44,301 nucleotides of DNA from Thecamonas trahens ATCC 50062 (GCF_000142905.1 NW_013657652.1:344813-389113); one strand, 5' to 3'. Positions 19,418 through 29,800 are shown, counted from the stretch's first letter. Numbers and translations: made by a program. Notes: generated by a model from the letters alone, not told the origin.

Positions 19418-22400
19418 ATGGCTGATGTATGGGTCGGACCACCTCCGGCCGGAGGGAAGCGCGGCGCAGGCGGGGCAAGAGCGGGCCGCCGACGCAACGG
19501 GGTCGGGCGGACAAAGGGCGCAACTGCTGCGCAACGATCGAAGAGTGGTCGTGGTGGAGCGAGAGCTGGAGTTGAGACCAAGCCTCGGACTGACCCTGCC
19601 GCCGACGGCATCGACGACTCTGACGCTGGCAACGCCGTCGCAGATGATGCCGCTGCAGATGACGTCGCTGCAGCAGCGGCGGCTGCGGCGCTCGGCAATG
19701 ACCAGGCTCAAGATGCCGTGCGGAACGCTGCCAATGGTGGCAGTGAGGGCGAGGGCGAGGGTGTGAGTGATGATGGGGGCTCGTTCAACAGTTTCCAAAC
19801 CGGTGACGATGAGGCTGTGAGCGACGTGGCCGAGTTCGGCGAGGCCGAGGCGCGGACGCGGCTCGCGTTTGCGATTGGGCCCGAGGCGATGCGGGCCGAC
19901 TCTGAGGAAGTGGCCAATCGATCGATGGCAGCCATCAACCTCAACTCGTTCTTGATGGGCTCTGCTGGGCCGTCTGTGGGTGATCTCGATGCGTCGGGTG
20001 CGTCGCTCGCGCTCGACGGCGACGAGGGCCCGCGGGTGGTGGGCGGCAAGTTTCTGTCGTGGAAGCGGTCGTCGGCGCTGGGCGCCGGCGGTGAAGCTGA
20101 TGATATGGTCGGCGTCATGCCTGCAATGGCTGGGCTCTCCAAGCAGACCCGGGTCCAACTGAGCCAGAGCCGCACGTGGCCGGTGGCGTACCGCAAGCAC
20201 TCGCGCGAGGAGCAGATTGTCATGGGCTTTGTCGATAACTTTGACCGCCAGTTTGCGCAGCTCTATCCGCTGCGGCCGCGGCTCTTGCTCACGCCGCCGA
20301 ACGAGTGCGAGGTGGAGAAGTTTGTGTGCTCAACATTGCGGCCGTCGCAGACGCCGTACGATGAGCTGTACTCGCTCGAGGGCGTTGCCTCCTTTGTCGC
20401 CGATCACTTTATCTACGAACCGTTGGCCGAGCCAACCAAGCTCCCGCAGCACCTTCCGTCGCCTGCCACGGTGCTCGAGTGGCAAGTTGGTGACTCGTTT
20501 GACCTTGCCATGGTGCTCACTTCGCTCCTTCTTGGCGTCGGCTACGACGCGTACGTTGTCTACGGCACCGCCGCATACTCGATCACGGTCAACGACACGT
20601 TTTCGGCGACTTGGCCCGGCCTCGGCCCAAAGCCGCCACCGCCTCCGGCGGCTGCTCCACCAACGACGCCCAAGTTTGTGGTCCAGACCCGGCCGCGGCT
20701 GGTGTCCAAGTTTGAAGAGCGAATGGCAGCAAAGCGGGCGGCGGCCGCTGCAGCAGAGGTCGCTCCGCCGACGGTGGGTATGGCAGCCAGTGATGCAGAG
20801 TCGAGCGCTGGAGGCGAGTCTGAGACGCGCAACGGGCTCACATTTGAGGTCGGCTACGCGCAGCCACTGCGGCTGACGGCGTCCGACAAGAGCGATGCGC
20901 TGCGCGGGAAGCGGGTCCACGCATGGGTGCTTGTCAAAGCCGGCGCGCGCGGCGTGGCCCAAGACGTATTCATCGAGCCATCGCGCGGCCTTTTGCTTCC
21001 GCTCTCGACCCGGCTGTACCACTCGATCGAGGCTGTCTTTAACGACACCAACTTTTACGTCAATGTCCAGCCGGTGCCGCCACTTCACAAGGGTCTTCCC
21101 TCTATTCGTGGGCTCTGTTTTGCGCTCGACTCGATGGCGGCGTGGGAGCCGGTGTTTGTGAGCGATGGGCACGAGACCGGTTTTGGGCCTGGCCGGAGCG
21201 GGATGGGTGGCGCAAGCGGCGCGGCGCTAGCGACTCAAGCCACGACAGCAAAGTCGGAGCTGAAGCGGCGAGTGGCGCAAGCTGCTCAGGACCACGTGCT
21301 GGCCAAGGCAGCCGGCATCGATGCGTTTGGTCCATCAGCACCGAGCCTCGACGATGTACACATCGAAGTAAGCGACGACCTGGCGCCGGATGGGACGCCG
21401 CTGCGTGCGCTGACGGCGCCGCCGACGTGGGTCCTGCCGCTGGCGCCAGAACGCAAGCGGTTTGAGGAGCGGTATCCAGGTGGCTACAAGGTGGCGCTCT
21501 ACTCGCGGCTCCGTGTGGAGCAGTACGGGCCGTTCCTGCGGTCGGACGGCATGGTCGAGCGGCTGACGCACTTTGCTGATCGCGACTGCGAGATTGTCTT
21601 TCGGTGGACGAAAAGTTCCATGCGCGGCGCGACAGGATGATGGCGCGCGAGATGCATGTCCACGTCCCAGCTTCCGAGCATGTGACGGCGGCGTCGCTGG
21701 ACTCAGCCGAATCGTTTGTGGAACACTTTGCACCGGGCCGCGAGCACGGCCTACGGACGCTGACGGTGAGTGGCGAGCCGGGCGTGTGTAGCATTGCGCG
21801 GACGACCGAGCGCAAAGCGCGGCGGATGCGGATCAAGGTGGCTAGGTACAAGATGGAGTTCTACGCCGAAGGCCGCGACTCGCACGATGACCTGGTCACG
21901 CGCGAGGTGGCTGTTGGCTCGGCGATGACGGAGCGATTTGCTGCGGTCTCGTCGTCGGCGGTTCTCGGCGGCGAGCACGTGCTGCGGCGAGAGGCAAAGT
22001 TTGCCAGTAACCGGGTCGAGCTTCTCGCCACCCGCCCGCTCGAGGTACTCCCATCGGACGAGGCGCTGCTGGGCGTTGAGGAGACGCTGTCGCGGCGAGC
22101 CGAGATTGTCGACGCCGACGACGACGTGGCGCGACGGACGTTTGCAGTCGTGGCCGGCGAGATGACCGAGGTCTTTCACCTCATTAGCGGGCACATCTAC
22201 CCGTCACGCATTGCGTATCGCAAGCACAAGTTTGCTGACTCGTTGCCGCTCGACAAGGACGAGCTTCCGCCGAAGCCAGCCGATGGTTACTGTGAGCCGG
22301 AGCAGACGTCGGCGCGGCAGGCGGCAGCAGGACTCGGCTCGCACGAGCTGTACATCCGATACGTAGCGATGCTCCGTGCGGAACAAGCGGCGATCAAGGC

Positions 22401-23073
22401 CGTGCTCGGCGCTGCCGTCGAGACCAAGGCCATTCTGGCTGCGCGCGAGAAGGAGCGCGAGCGGACGCTGCTGATGATTTCGGTGTACGACACGCTGCGG
22501 CGGCGGCGGGTCAACCGCGGGGCAGACTCGCTGGCGGCAGCGGCGGCACTGCGGGCGTCGGACGTACCGCCAGAGCTTGCCGACGACCCGTTCAGTGTCT
22601 TCTTCCATGGCAAGCTGCCGACGTCGGCGGCAGAGGCGCACGCGGTCAAGAACGAGGCCCTCGAGTTCCACCGCGACCGGATCATTTCGCAGGTCCTCAT
22701 CATCGAGTCCAAGATGGCCCGCATTCGCCAGTTTCTCAAAGAGAAAGAGGCGACCATCATCCGCAACCAGGACCACACCACGCCCGAGCAGGTCGCGGCC
22801 TTTGCCGACGAAAAGGTTCGCCTCCAGTTCCGCCTCCGGGTCCTCAAGATGCGCAAGGACGGGATCCTCAAGACCTACCGTCGCAAGTTCAAGGTTGTCG
22901 CTCGCCAGCTCTGGGAACACCCGCTCCTCGCGCCGTGGCTCAAGCGCAAGGACGACAGCGATGCGCCCGATGGCGGCGAAGATGCGCCTAGCGAGAGCGG
23001 GGCGTCTGGCACCGGCGGTAGCGGCAACGCCGAGGCAGAGCCTGGCGCTGGCATCGCCAACAGTGGCGTTTAG
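19418..23073 (+). CDS. DRC7: DRC7 (CCDC135): dynein regulatory complex subunit, one frameshift
   Basis: The protein is 1218 residues after one base is added near 21602-21610. An Ala/Asp-rich disordered N-terminus of about 230 residues is followed by the conserved DRC7 block: VAYRKHSREE, DNFDRQFAQLYPLRPRLLL, NECEVEKFVCSTLRPSQTPY and LEGVASFVADHF. A transglutaminase-like core follows (VLEWQVGDSFDLAMVLTSLL, then GVGYDAYVVYGTA), where relatives have GNCFE. Here GDSFD puts Ser at the position of the family's Cys, so the core looks non-catalytic. The C-terminal half holds beta segments and helices ending LKTYRRKFKVVARQLWEHPLL. DRC7 is part of the nexin-dynein regulatory complex of motile axonemes. 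The start ATGG at 19418 follows a CT tract. An open frame extends upstream to 19208 but runs through the promoter. The gene is divergent from CFAP57 and convergent with the small gene at 23113. Confidence 0.9.
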
Positions 23074-23112
23074 TGTGTGGACTTGAGGTGATAGGCCGGC
23101 ACAGCATGCGGC

Positions 23113-23448
23113 TCACACTTCCTGCTTGCGGCGACGGCCCTTGTGGCGCCTGCGCGAGCGCTTGCGCGAGCTCTTGTGCGAGCTCTTGCGCGAGCTCTTG
23201 CGCGAGCCCTTGCGCCGTGATGCAGATCGGCGCTGGCGACCCGCTTCGTTGCGGGCCTCGAGGCGGGCGAACGGCTTGTAAAAGTACGAGCGAAAGCAAC
23301 CGACGAGAAAGGTGACAATGGCCGCCATGGCGAGGACGGCGACAAAGACAGTGATGACCGAGATGAGGCCCACCTCGTCTTCGTCTAGCTTGCGCGGCTG
23401 CCTGGCAGGGCCGACGGGAGGCGGGTTCTGAACTCCAGTACGGGGCAT
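23113..23448 (-). CDS. Small single-pass membrane protein with Lys/Arg/Ser-rich tail
   Basis: This 111-residue reading frame starts MPRTGVQNPPPVGPARQPRK. It has an acidic patch (LDEDEVG), one strong hydrophobic segment at about 30-51 (ISVITVFVAVLAMAAIVTFLVG), a short juxtamembrane stretch (CFRSYFYKPFARLEARNEAG) and a very basic tail in which RKSS repeats. The topology suggests a type III or signal-anchor protein with a cytosolic basic tail. I recognise no family. It ends 39 bp from the DRC7 stop on the other strand. Its start lacks the ATGG context common here, so an upstream exon is possible. Confidence 0.5.
   Translation of the reverse strand: MPRTGVQNPPPVGPARQPRKLDEDEVGLISVITVFVAVLAMAAIVTFLVGCFRSYFYKPFARLEARNEAGRQRRSASRRKGSRKSSRKSSHKSSRKRSRRRHKGRRRKQEV
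23150..23216. repeat. 12-bp tandem repeat inside the small gene
   Basis: About five imperfect copies of TTGCGCGAGCTC lie within the coding region and encode the repeating RKSS tail on the minus strand. The 12-bp unit keeps the frame, so expansion or contraction would change tail length without breaking the gene. Confidence 0.65.
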
Positions 23449-24034
23449 GCAGGACAAGTAGAGTGAGTGATTGTACCGGATGCATGTGTTGTGGATATGG
23501 TTGTCGTACCGGCTGTGGTGGGGTGGCTGTGGTGGGGTGACTGTGGTGGGGTGGCTGTGGTGGGGTGGCTGTGGTGGGGTGGCGGGGTAGTGGTGCCCAC
23601 GACAACTTGCTCCCACTGCGCCCTCCCCTCCTCCCACACACCCCCTACCCACCCCCTCATCACCCCCATCACCCCCCACCCCCCACCCCCACCCCCTTCC
23701 CTCCTCATTATCCCCATACTCCCCCCGTACCGGTGTAGACATGGCCTGCCACTCCCACAACTGCAGAGAAGAATGCCACTCGGCAGCCACCCCCCCCCCC
23801 CCCTCCCCCCTCCCCCCCTTCCCCCCTTCCCCCCCAACCAAACCACCAAACCCCAAACCCTCACCCGGCGGTGGAACAGCGGATGATCCCCGCCGTCAGC
23901 CACGGCCACACCGCTGACGACAGCACGTAAGCACTGGCTCAACCAATAACACCACCAGCGGCAAGTGGTACCACCTCACTCACTCACTCACCACCACCAC
24001 ACCACCACAGCACGCCATCGCTACCACACCACCC
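23449..24034. other. Divergent spacer with minisatellite and C-rich tracts
   Basis: This 586-bp spacer between the small membrane protein and ferrochelatase genes is mostly G/T-rich, then C-rich low complexity. It includes the 14-bp minisatellite at 23511-23580 and C tracts at 23660-23700 and 23790-23850. The end nearest ferrochelatase is a CAC/CTCA-rich leader. No gene or RNA is recognised. Confidence 0.55.
23511..23580. repeat. 14-bp minisatellite, five copies
   Basis: Five head-to-tail copies of GGCTGTGGTGGGGT occupy exactly 70 bp. The third copy has one change (GACTG). A partial sixth copy may follow. There are no spacers, so this is not a CRISPR array. Confidence 0.9.
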
Positions 24035-25704
24035 ATGCCCCACACCACCGTCATCGTCCCGCCGTCGGCCCTCCCGGCCCGCCCGCTCGCGGCTCGCCTC
24101 GTCCTCGCCGCCAGCTACGCCTCGATGGGCGCTGCACTGTGGGTTCTCTGGCTGCCGCGCTGGCTGCCGCCGGCCACGCTCCCGCTCGGCCTTCCGCCCA
24201 CTCCGCGTGATGCAAGCTTCGGCTGGCTTGTCCGCCTCGCTGCTGTGGCTGCTCTCGGCTACTGCCCGGGCGCCCGGCTGGTGGTGGCCAAGCCGCTGCT
24301 GCGGAGCCCGCCCAAGTTTGTTCCGCTCGCCCGCCACGCCGCCCTCGCTGCCGCCCTCGCCGGCCTCGCATTTCTGTTGGGCCCAACCCCGCTGGTCGAT
24401 CTCGTCGCCCCGCTCCTCCCGCAGGGCGGGTTCTTGGCCTCGGCCGCGTCGGCCATCACTGCCGCCGCCGACGCCGCCATCTCCTTTGCCGGGCCCATGC
24501 TCGGTGCCGCCTTTGTGCTCGGCGCTGGTGTCTTTGTGGTGCCGGCCCACTTTGAGCGGTCGAACCCGTACGCCACGGCGACCGGCGACAACGGTACGAT
24601 CCCTGTGCCATCGCCGCGCCGCGGCGTCCTGGTGGCCAACCTCGGCACGCCTGTGGCGCCGCGGCCGGCAGAAGTCGCCACCTTTTTGCGCGCCTTCCTC
24701 TCGGACACGCGCGTCATCGAAGTTGCGCCGGCTGTCTGGTGGTTTGTGCTCAACTGCATCATTGTCCCCATTCGCAAGTACTCGTCGGCCATGCTCTACT
24801 CGCGCATCTTCTCCGAAGACGGCAAGTCGCCGCTCCTGCTGTACGGCACCGAGCATGCCACGGCGCTGCAGGCCGCGCTCGGCGACAAAGACTTTGACGT
24901 CCAGCTTGGCATGCGCTATGGCGAGCCATCGATCGACCGCGCCATCGCGCACTTTATGGCCGAGGGCGTCTCGGACATTGTCGTCATGACCGCCTACCCG
25001 CAGTACTCGGGCACGACGGTGGCCTCCATCTATGACGCCGTCTACGCCGCCGCCCTTCGCTACCGCCACGTCCCGGCCATCACCGTCATCCCGCCGTACT
25101 ACGACCACCCCGCATACATCTCTGCCATCGCCAGCCGCATGCGTGAGACCCGTGCCGCGCTCCCGGCCGAGCACGCACCGCAGCTTACGCTCTTCTCATT
25201 CCACGGCATTCCGGCCTCGTACGTCCACCGCGGCGATCCGTATCCGGCCCACTGTGAGGCTACCGCCGCCGCCGTCGCCGCCGAGCTCGGCCTCGCGCCT
25301 GACGCCTGGCATCTCTGCTACCAGTCGCAGTTTGGCTCCGACCCGTGGCTCCAGCCGTACACCGACGAACTGCTCGTCGAGCTGGCCGAGGCCTGGACCG
25401 GTGATGGCCCGCTCAACATCCTCGCCGTCTGCCCGGGCTTCCTCGTTGACTGCCTCGAGACCATCGACGAGATCGGCGAGGTCTCAGCCGAAGTCTTTGC
25501 CGAGGCCGGTGGCGGTAAGCTCACTCTCGTCCCCTGCCTCAACGCCGATCCCACCTGGATCGACGCCTCGGTCGCCATTGTCCGTGACTCGCTTCCTGCC
25601 GCCAGCAACTCGGCCAAGCCAGCCGACGACCACAGCTCCACCACGCCAACCACCACCACCACCACCACCACCACCACCACCACCACCACCACCACCACTC
25701 TCAC
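24035..25704 (+). CDS. FECH: Ferrochelatase, bacterial HemH type, with N-terminal hydrophobic extension; 3' boundary uncertain
   Basis: Residues about 196-520 form a complete ferrochelatase, which inserts Fe2+ into protoporphyrin IX at the last step of haem synthesis. Motifs run in order: GVLVANLGTP, FLSDTRVIEV, SPLLLYGTEH, LGMRYGEPSI, YPQYSGTT, FSFHGIP with the catalytic His at 390, QSQFGSDPWLQPYTD, and CPGFLVDCLETIDEIGE with the catalytic Glu at 475. These follow the proteobacterial HemH pattern more closely than the animal or fungal form, and no C-terminal iron-sulphur cysteine cluster is visible. The first 195 residues are unusual, with three to four hydrophobic segments (about 18-44, 60-85, 100-124, 150-172). 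The open frame runs past the core through a (CAC)16 repeat and on to 26149. That distal part is a shadow of the ABHD18 frame, so I end the feature before ABHD18. A TGA at 25585-25587 lies one frame over and could be the true stop if a base is missing. Confidence 0.85.
25651..25698. repeat. (CAC)16 trinucleotide repeat
   Basis: Sixteen CAC units join the ferrochelatase region to the ABHD18 region. All three forward frames are open through the repeat and past it, reading Thr, His or Pro runs. It is either a coding linker or a leader sequence. Confidence 0.9.
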
Positions 25705-26874
25705 ATGCAATACGTCTGGTCGTCGGTCTCGGCCACCCTCGGCCTGCTCGACCTGCTCGCCACACGCTGGGCGCGCGAGCCGTTCTTATCGGACGGCCCG
25801 GGCTGCGAGCACGCCTTCGACGCCTGCTTCGACCTGCTCACCCGCGACATGGCTGCTGCCCCGCCCCCGCTGCCGCCTTCCGACGAACTCGCAATCTCCT
25901 GGGGGCCTGCCGGTGGTCTCATCCATCACGGATCGGCGCTCTGCCTCCGCATCTCCTTCTCCACTCCCGCCTCGCCGCTGCTCGAGCCCGGTACCGGCGC
26001 CGCCGTCGTTGACGTTGTCGTCCCCTGGCCGCCCACCGATGCCGACGCTCACCTCGCGCCGCCGCCGCACGACGCCGAGCCGAGTGTGCTCGCTGACGCC
26101 CTCGCCGCCGGACTTGCTGCCCGTCCCATCGCCATCCTGTGCCCTATGACGGGCGACATCGGGCCCGAGCTCCGCATCTCCAAGTATTCTGCGCCGCTTG
26201 CCGCCGCCGGCATCTCGTCGGCTATCATCAACGCGCCGTACTACGGTGACCGCCGGCCTCCCGGCTGGACCGGCTCCTACGGCGTGCCGACCGTCGAGGC
26301 CATGATGGCCCAGGCAACAGGCGTCATCGTCGAGGCCCTCGCCACTGCGCAATGGGCGCGCTCTACCGGCGCCTCGGCCGTCTGCTACGCCGGCGTCTCG
26401 TGGGGCGGCGCCATGTCGTCGATGGCAAACCTGCTCGACCACGACTCGTCGGCCGTCGTCACCACCGCCGGCTCGCACTCGCCAGCGCCGGCCTTTGTTG
26501 ACGGCGCCATGGCCCGGTCCGTCCCTTGGGACGCCCACGGCGGCAAGTCCGAGGACAACCTCATGGTCGTCCTCCTCCGCCGCATCTCTACTACCATGGT
26601 CACCGAGTTTCCGGCCAAGGCCACCGGCGCCGCCCGGGTCATCCGCCACATCTCAGCTCCGCATGATCACTACATCCCTCGTGACTCGTCCCTCCGCCTC
26701 TTTGACTCGCTCGTCAACGCGCCCGGAACCGTCGAGAGCGCCCGCGTCGAGGTCCTCGGCGGCCACGCCAGTACTGTCCTCTTTTACACCTCTACACACG
26801 TCGACGCCATCCTCGACGCCCTCGCCGCGCTCAAGCGCACAACTGCGGCTACCGCTTCGCCAACAGCAGATTGA
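25705..26874 (+). CDS. ABHD18: ABHD18-like alpha/beta hydrolase
   Basis: The 389-residue protein matches the ABHD18 (DUF2048) family. The N-terminus SATLGLLDLLATRW resembles the family's LDILYRRLLLTK start. A strand and Gly turn (IAILCPMTGD) is followed by AIINAPYYGDRRPPG (family ENPYYGCRKP), then the nucleophile elbow YAGVSWGGAMSS with Ser in GVSWGG. Late in the protein SAPHDHYIPRDS and LGGHASTVLF supply the probable catalytic Asp/His region. Substrate and location are unknown for the family. The ATG at 25705 sits right after the CAC repeat and lacks the ATGG context. It is either a true start or an internal Met of a fusion with ferrochelatase, from which it is offset by one base. Its last 26 bp overlap the antisense end of the kinase gene. 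Confidence 0.75.
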   Translation: MQYVWSSVSATLGLLDLLATRWAREPFLSDGPGCEHAFDACFDLLTRDMAAAPPPLPPSDELAISWGPAGGLIHHGSALCLRISFSTPASPLLEPGTGAAVVDVVVPWPPTDADAHLAPPPHDAEPSVLADALAAGLAARPIAILCPMTGDIGPELRISKYSAPLAAAGISSAIINAPYYGDRRPPGWTGSYGVPTVEAMMAQATGVIVEALATAQWARSTGASAVCYAGVSWGGAMSSMANLLDHDSSAVVTTAGSHSPAPAFVDGAMARSVPWDAHGGKSEDNLMVVLLRRISTTMVTEFPAKATGAARVIRHISAPHDHYIPRDSSLRLFDSLVNAPGTVESARVEVLGGHASTVLFYTSTHVDAILDALAALKRTTAATASPTAD

Positions 26875-29800
26875 GCTCCGACGACGAATGCGCGAGAAGA
26901 ACCTCGTCGTTGCGCCGCTCCAGCTCGCCCAGATTGGCATACGTAAAGTTAGAGAACGGGTCGTCGTCCTCACCGTCGTTGAGAATGTCCGCTAGCGTCG
27001 GCCCGTGCTCAGCCTCAGCGTGCGCTGCCGCCACAAACGACGCGCCTGCTGCCGACGAGTTGATGCCGCGCGCCTCAGACTCAAAGTACGACGTGTCCAG
27101 CGCAGATGCGGGCTTGGGCCGGAACGGCATCGGCTGGTCCATCAAGCTCTCAAACTCGATAGAGGCAAAGAACGGTGCCGCACGCACGTCCGCCCCGCCC
27201 GCAGAGCCGAGCCGCTCCGACGGGTCCACACGGAGCAGTGCCTCGATGAGTGCCCGCGCATCGGCTGAGATCTCGTTGTCAAACCACTCAATCCGCACGT
27301 TGAGAATGTTGTCAAAAATGAGGTCGAGCGAGTTGTCGTTGAACGGCGGGACGCCAAACAGAAACTCGTACAGCAGCACGCCGATAGCCCACCAGTCAGC
27401 CGCCGCCCCGTGCCCAGTCCCGAGCAAGATCTCTGGGGCAAGGTAGTCGGGCGTGCCCACCACGCCCGACGACCGCAGTTGGACCTCGGTCTCCGCCAGC
27501 GGGTTTGTCGAGAACTCGCCTTGCAGCCGGTACGCCGACCGCTTCGGCGCCCCGCCCGCAGACGACTCGGCGTTGAGTGTGTCGATGACTCCGAGCTGAG
27601 AGAGGCCAAAGTCGGTGAGCTTGATGTGGCCCTGGGCGTCGATGAGGATGTTGTCCGGCTTGAGGTCGCGATGGATGATGCCACGGGAGTGCAAGTGCTC
27701 TAGTGCGAGCACAACTTGCGCAATGTACAGCCGTGCGAGGTCCTCCGAAAAGTAGCCCAGCGACTCGAGCAGTGTTCCCATGTCGCCGCCGATCAAGTAC
27801 TCCATCACCAGGTACAGGTACGACTTGGTCTGGAAGGAGTAATACAGCCGAACAACAAACGGGTTGTGTGTCACGGCCATGATGTTGCGCTCGGCGTAGA
27901 CCGAGTCGACCAGGTTCTTCTTCACCACGTCATCCTTCTTCAGCACCTTGATGGCGTACAAGTCGCCCGTCCGCTTCTTGCGCGAGAGAAAGACCCGCCC
28001 AAAGCCACCCTTGGAGATCTGCTTGATAATGCTAAAGTCCTTGATCGATGGCACCAGCGCCTCGCGCTGGCTTGGGCGCGTCTTGGCCACCCCGGCCACG
28101 CGCTTGGTAGGCGTGAGCGCGGAGAGCTGCGACGAAATCATCTGCCGCTCCCGGCACGCTCCCAGTTTCTCCTCCAGCAGCTTGGCCACCCGCGCCGCAA
28201 ACGTCCGCACATCCTGCGCCAGCGGGCAGCCTTCGCCACTTATTCGCTCCTGCAGTCGCGCTAGTTGCTCGAGCAGGCCCTCGAGCGCGCCAACCACGTC
28301 GTCGTCGTCGACCTTGAGCGCGGCGCCCTCACGCGCGATGACTTGTAGCATTTCGACGTCGGAAATGAGCTCCACCTCGGACACGGTCGACGTCGGGTGC
28401 GCGCTTCCGCGCTGCAGCGTCTGCGCCAGCCGCTGCAGCCGCATGTCACACGACGCCCTCTTGAGATCCGCCTTGGACGCCACCACGCACACTCGCGAGT
28501 GAACCTCCAGCTCCGACGACGAGACCAGCTCTTCGCAAATCCGGCAGAGGAGGAACGACTCGCGCTCGACTTCGATGCCAACTTGCGTCTCGTCGCCGCT
28601 TCCAGCACTCCTGGTCTCGGCCTCGGGCGTACGCTTCTTCCAAAAAACGACGAGACCCGCGAGAAGAAAGACTTGCCGCGAGTCCCGCTCCCGCTACCGC
28701 TACCGCCGGGCGCCTCGGGCTCGGGCGACTCGCTGCAGGGCTCTCCGCTGGCCGGGCGAGTCTCACCGATCGTGCCCGGGCTCGGCGTCCGGCTCTCGGC
28801 GAGCATGGTGTCGAGGTCATCAGTCCCGAGGCTGGCAATCGCCCGCGACATGTCGTCTTCGGGATCCGAGTCCATGCCGGTCAGTGACGAGAGCACCGAC
28901 TCGGACGGCTCCTCGGTCGGACCCGACTCGGAGACCGACGAGCCGTCGGTCGCCAGCGGGTGTGCGGCCTGGGTAAAGTGGTAGAAGAAGAAGCCATCAA
29001 TGAACGGCTGCTCGTTGACAACGTGCTCCACAAGGCCGCGCCGCAACAGTTCCTCGCCTACCCTTGTTGCCTCGGCCCGCTTGAGCCCGAGCTCGATGCC
29101 AAGCCATGAGACCAGGTCCGAGCCCACAAAGCAGTTTGGATACTTGCGGAGATGATACCGCCGGTCCTTAATCTCCACGCCAATGAGCGGGTTAGCGAGC
29201 TTGTGCACAAGTAGCTCGTAGTTGAGGTCTGCCGGCACGAGCTCGTCCATGCCCGAGTCGGCATCGATACTAACAATCGGCACAAAGTGGAGATCGCTCG
29301 CCGCGCTGCTTCCTGGCGTGCCGTCGCTAGCTCGGACAAGCGGAGCTGAGCCCATGCTGCCCGGCAGCGTGTCGAGAAACCGCGACGGGAGCGAGGCGGC
29401 CAGCTCGGTCGACGACGCCGTCGTCATTGCACGTAGCTTGCGTGGCGTGTACGAATACAGGTCCTCGCTCTCGCCGAGCCCGTCAGTCGACGTCAGCGAG
29501 CTGACCCCACCGTGGATGGTGGCGCCCGAGCCCGAGCTCCGCAGCGCTCGCGCCGACGCTATCCGCCGGCTCACCTCGCTCTCGCCACCAATCGATGCCA
29601 CACACTCGGACAAGTTGGAAATCTGGAGCTGGGGGTGCATATGCCACGTGGCTGACAGCTCCGACCCCGAGTCCGAGGCAGAGCTGCAGCTGTCGTCAAA
29701 GCCGCCAAGCGACGAGCTTGACGACGAGAGCTCGATGGCGTGTGGCGGTCCCGCGCTTGTCTGTGCCCTTCCACGCGCACTGCTAGCGTCTGCGTCTTGC

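Noticed and set aside
23511-23580. CRISPR-like direct repeats
   Set aside because: The 14-bp units are back to back with no spacers, which makes this a minisatellite in a nuclear genome.
23984-25174. Minus-strand open frame of 396 codons opposite ferrochelatase
   Set aside because: It is antisense to a conserved enzyme, Arg/Gly-rich and without motifs. It is a codon-bias shadow.
25512-25700. Intron with a GTAAGC donor in the ferrochelatase 3' region
   Set aside because: The donor-like sequence lies in the conserved GGGKLTLVPCLNADP part of the enzyme. Removing it would destroy the core, and no good acceptor precedes ABHD18.
25705-26149. C-terminal 150 residues of the ferrochelatase open frame
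   Set aside because: This part is Ser/Pro/Arg-rich junk read one frame off from ABHD18, which is clearly the coding frame there.
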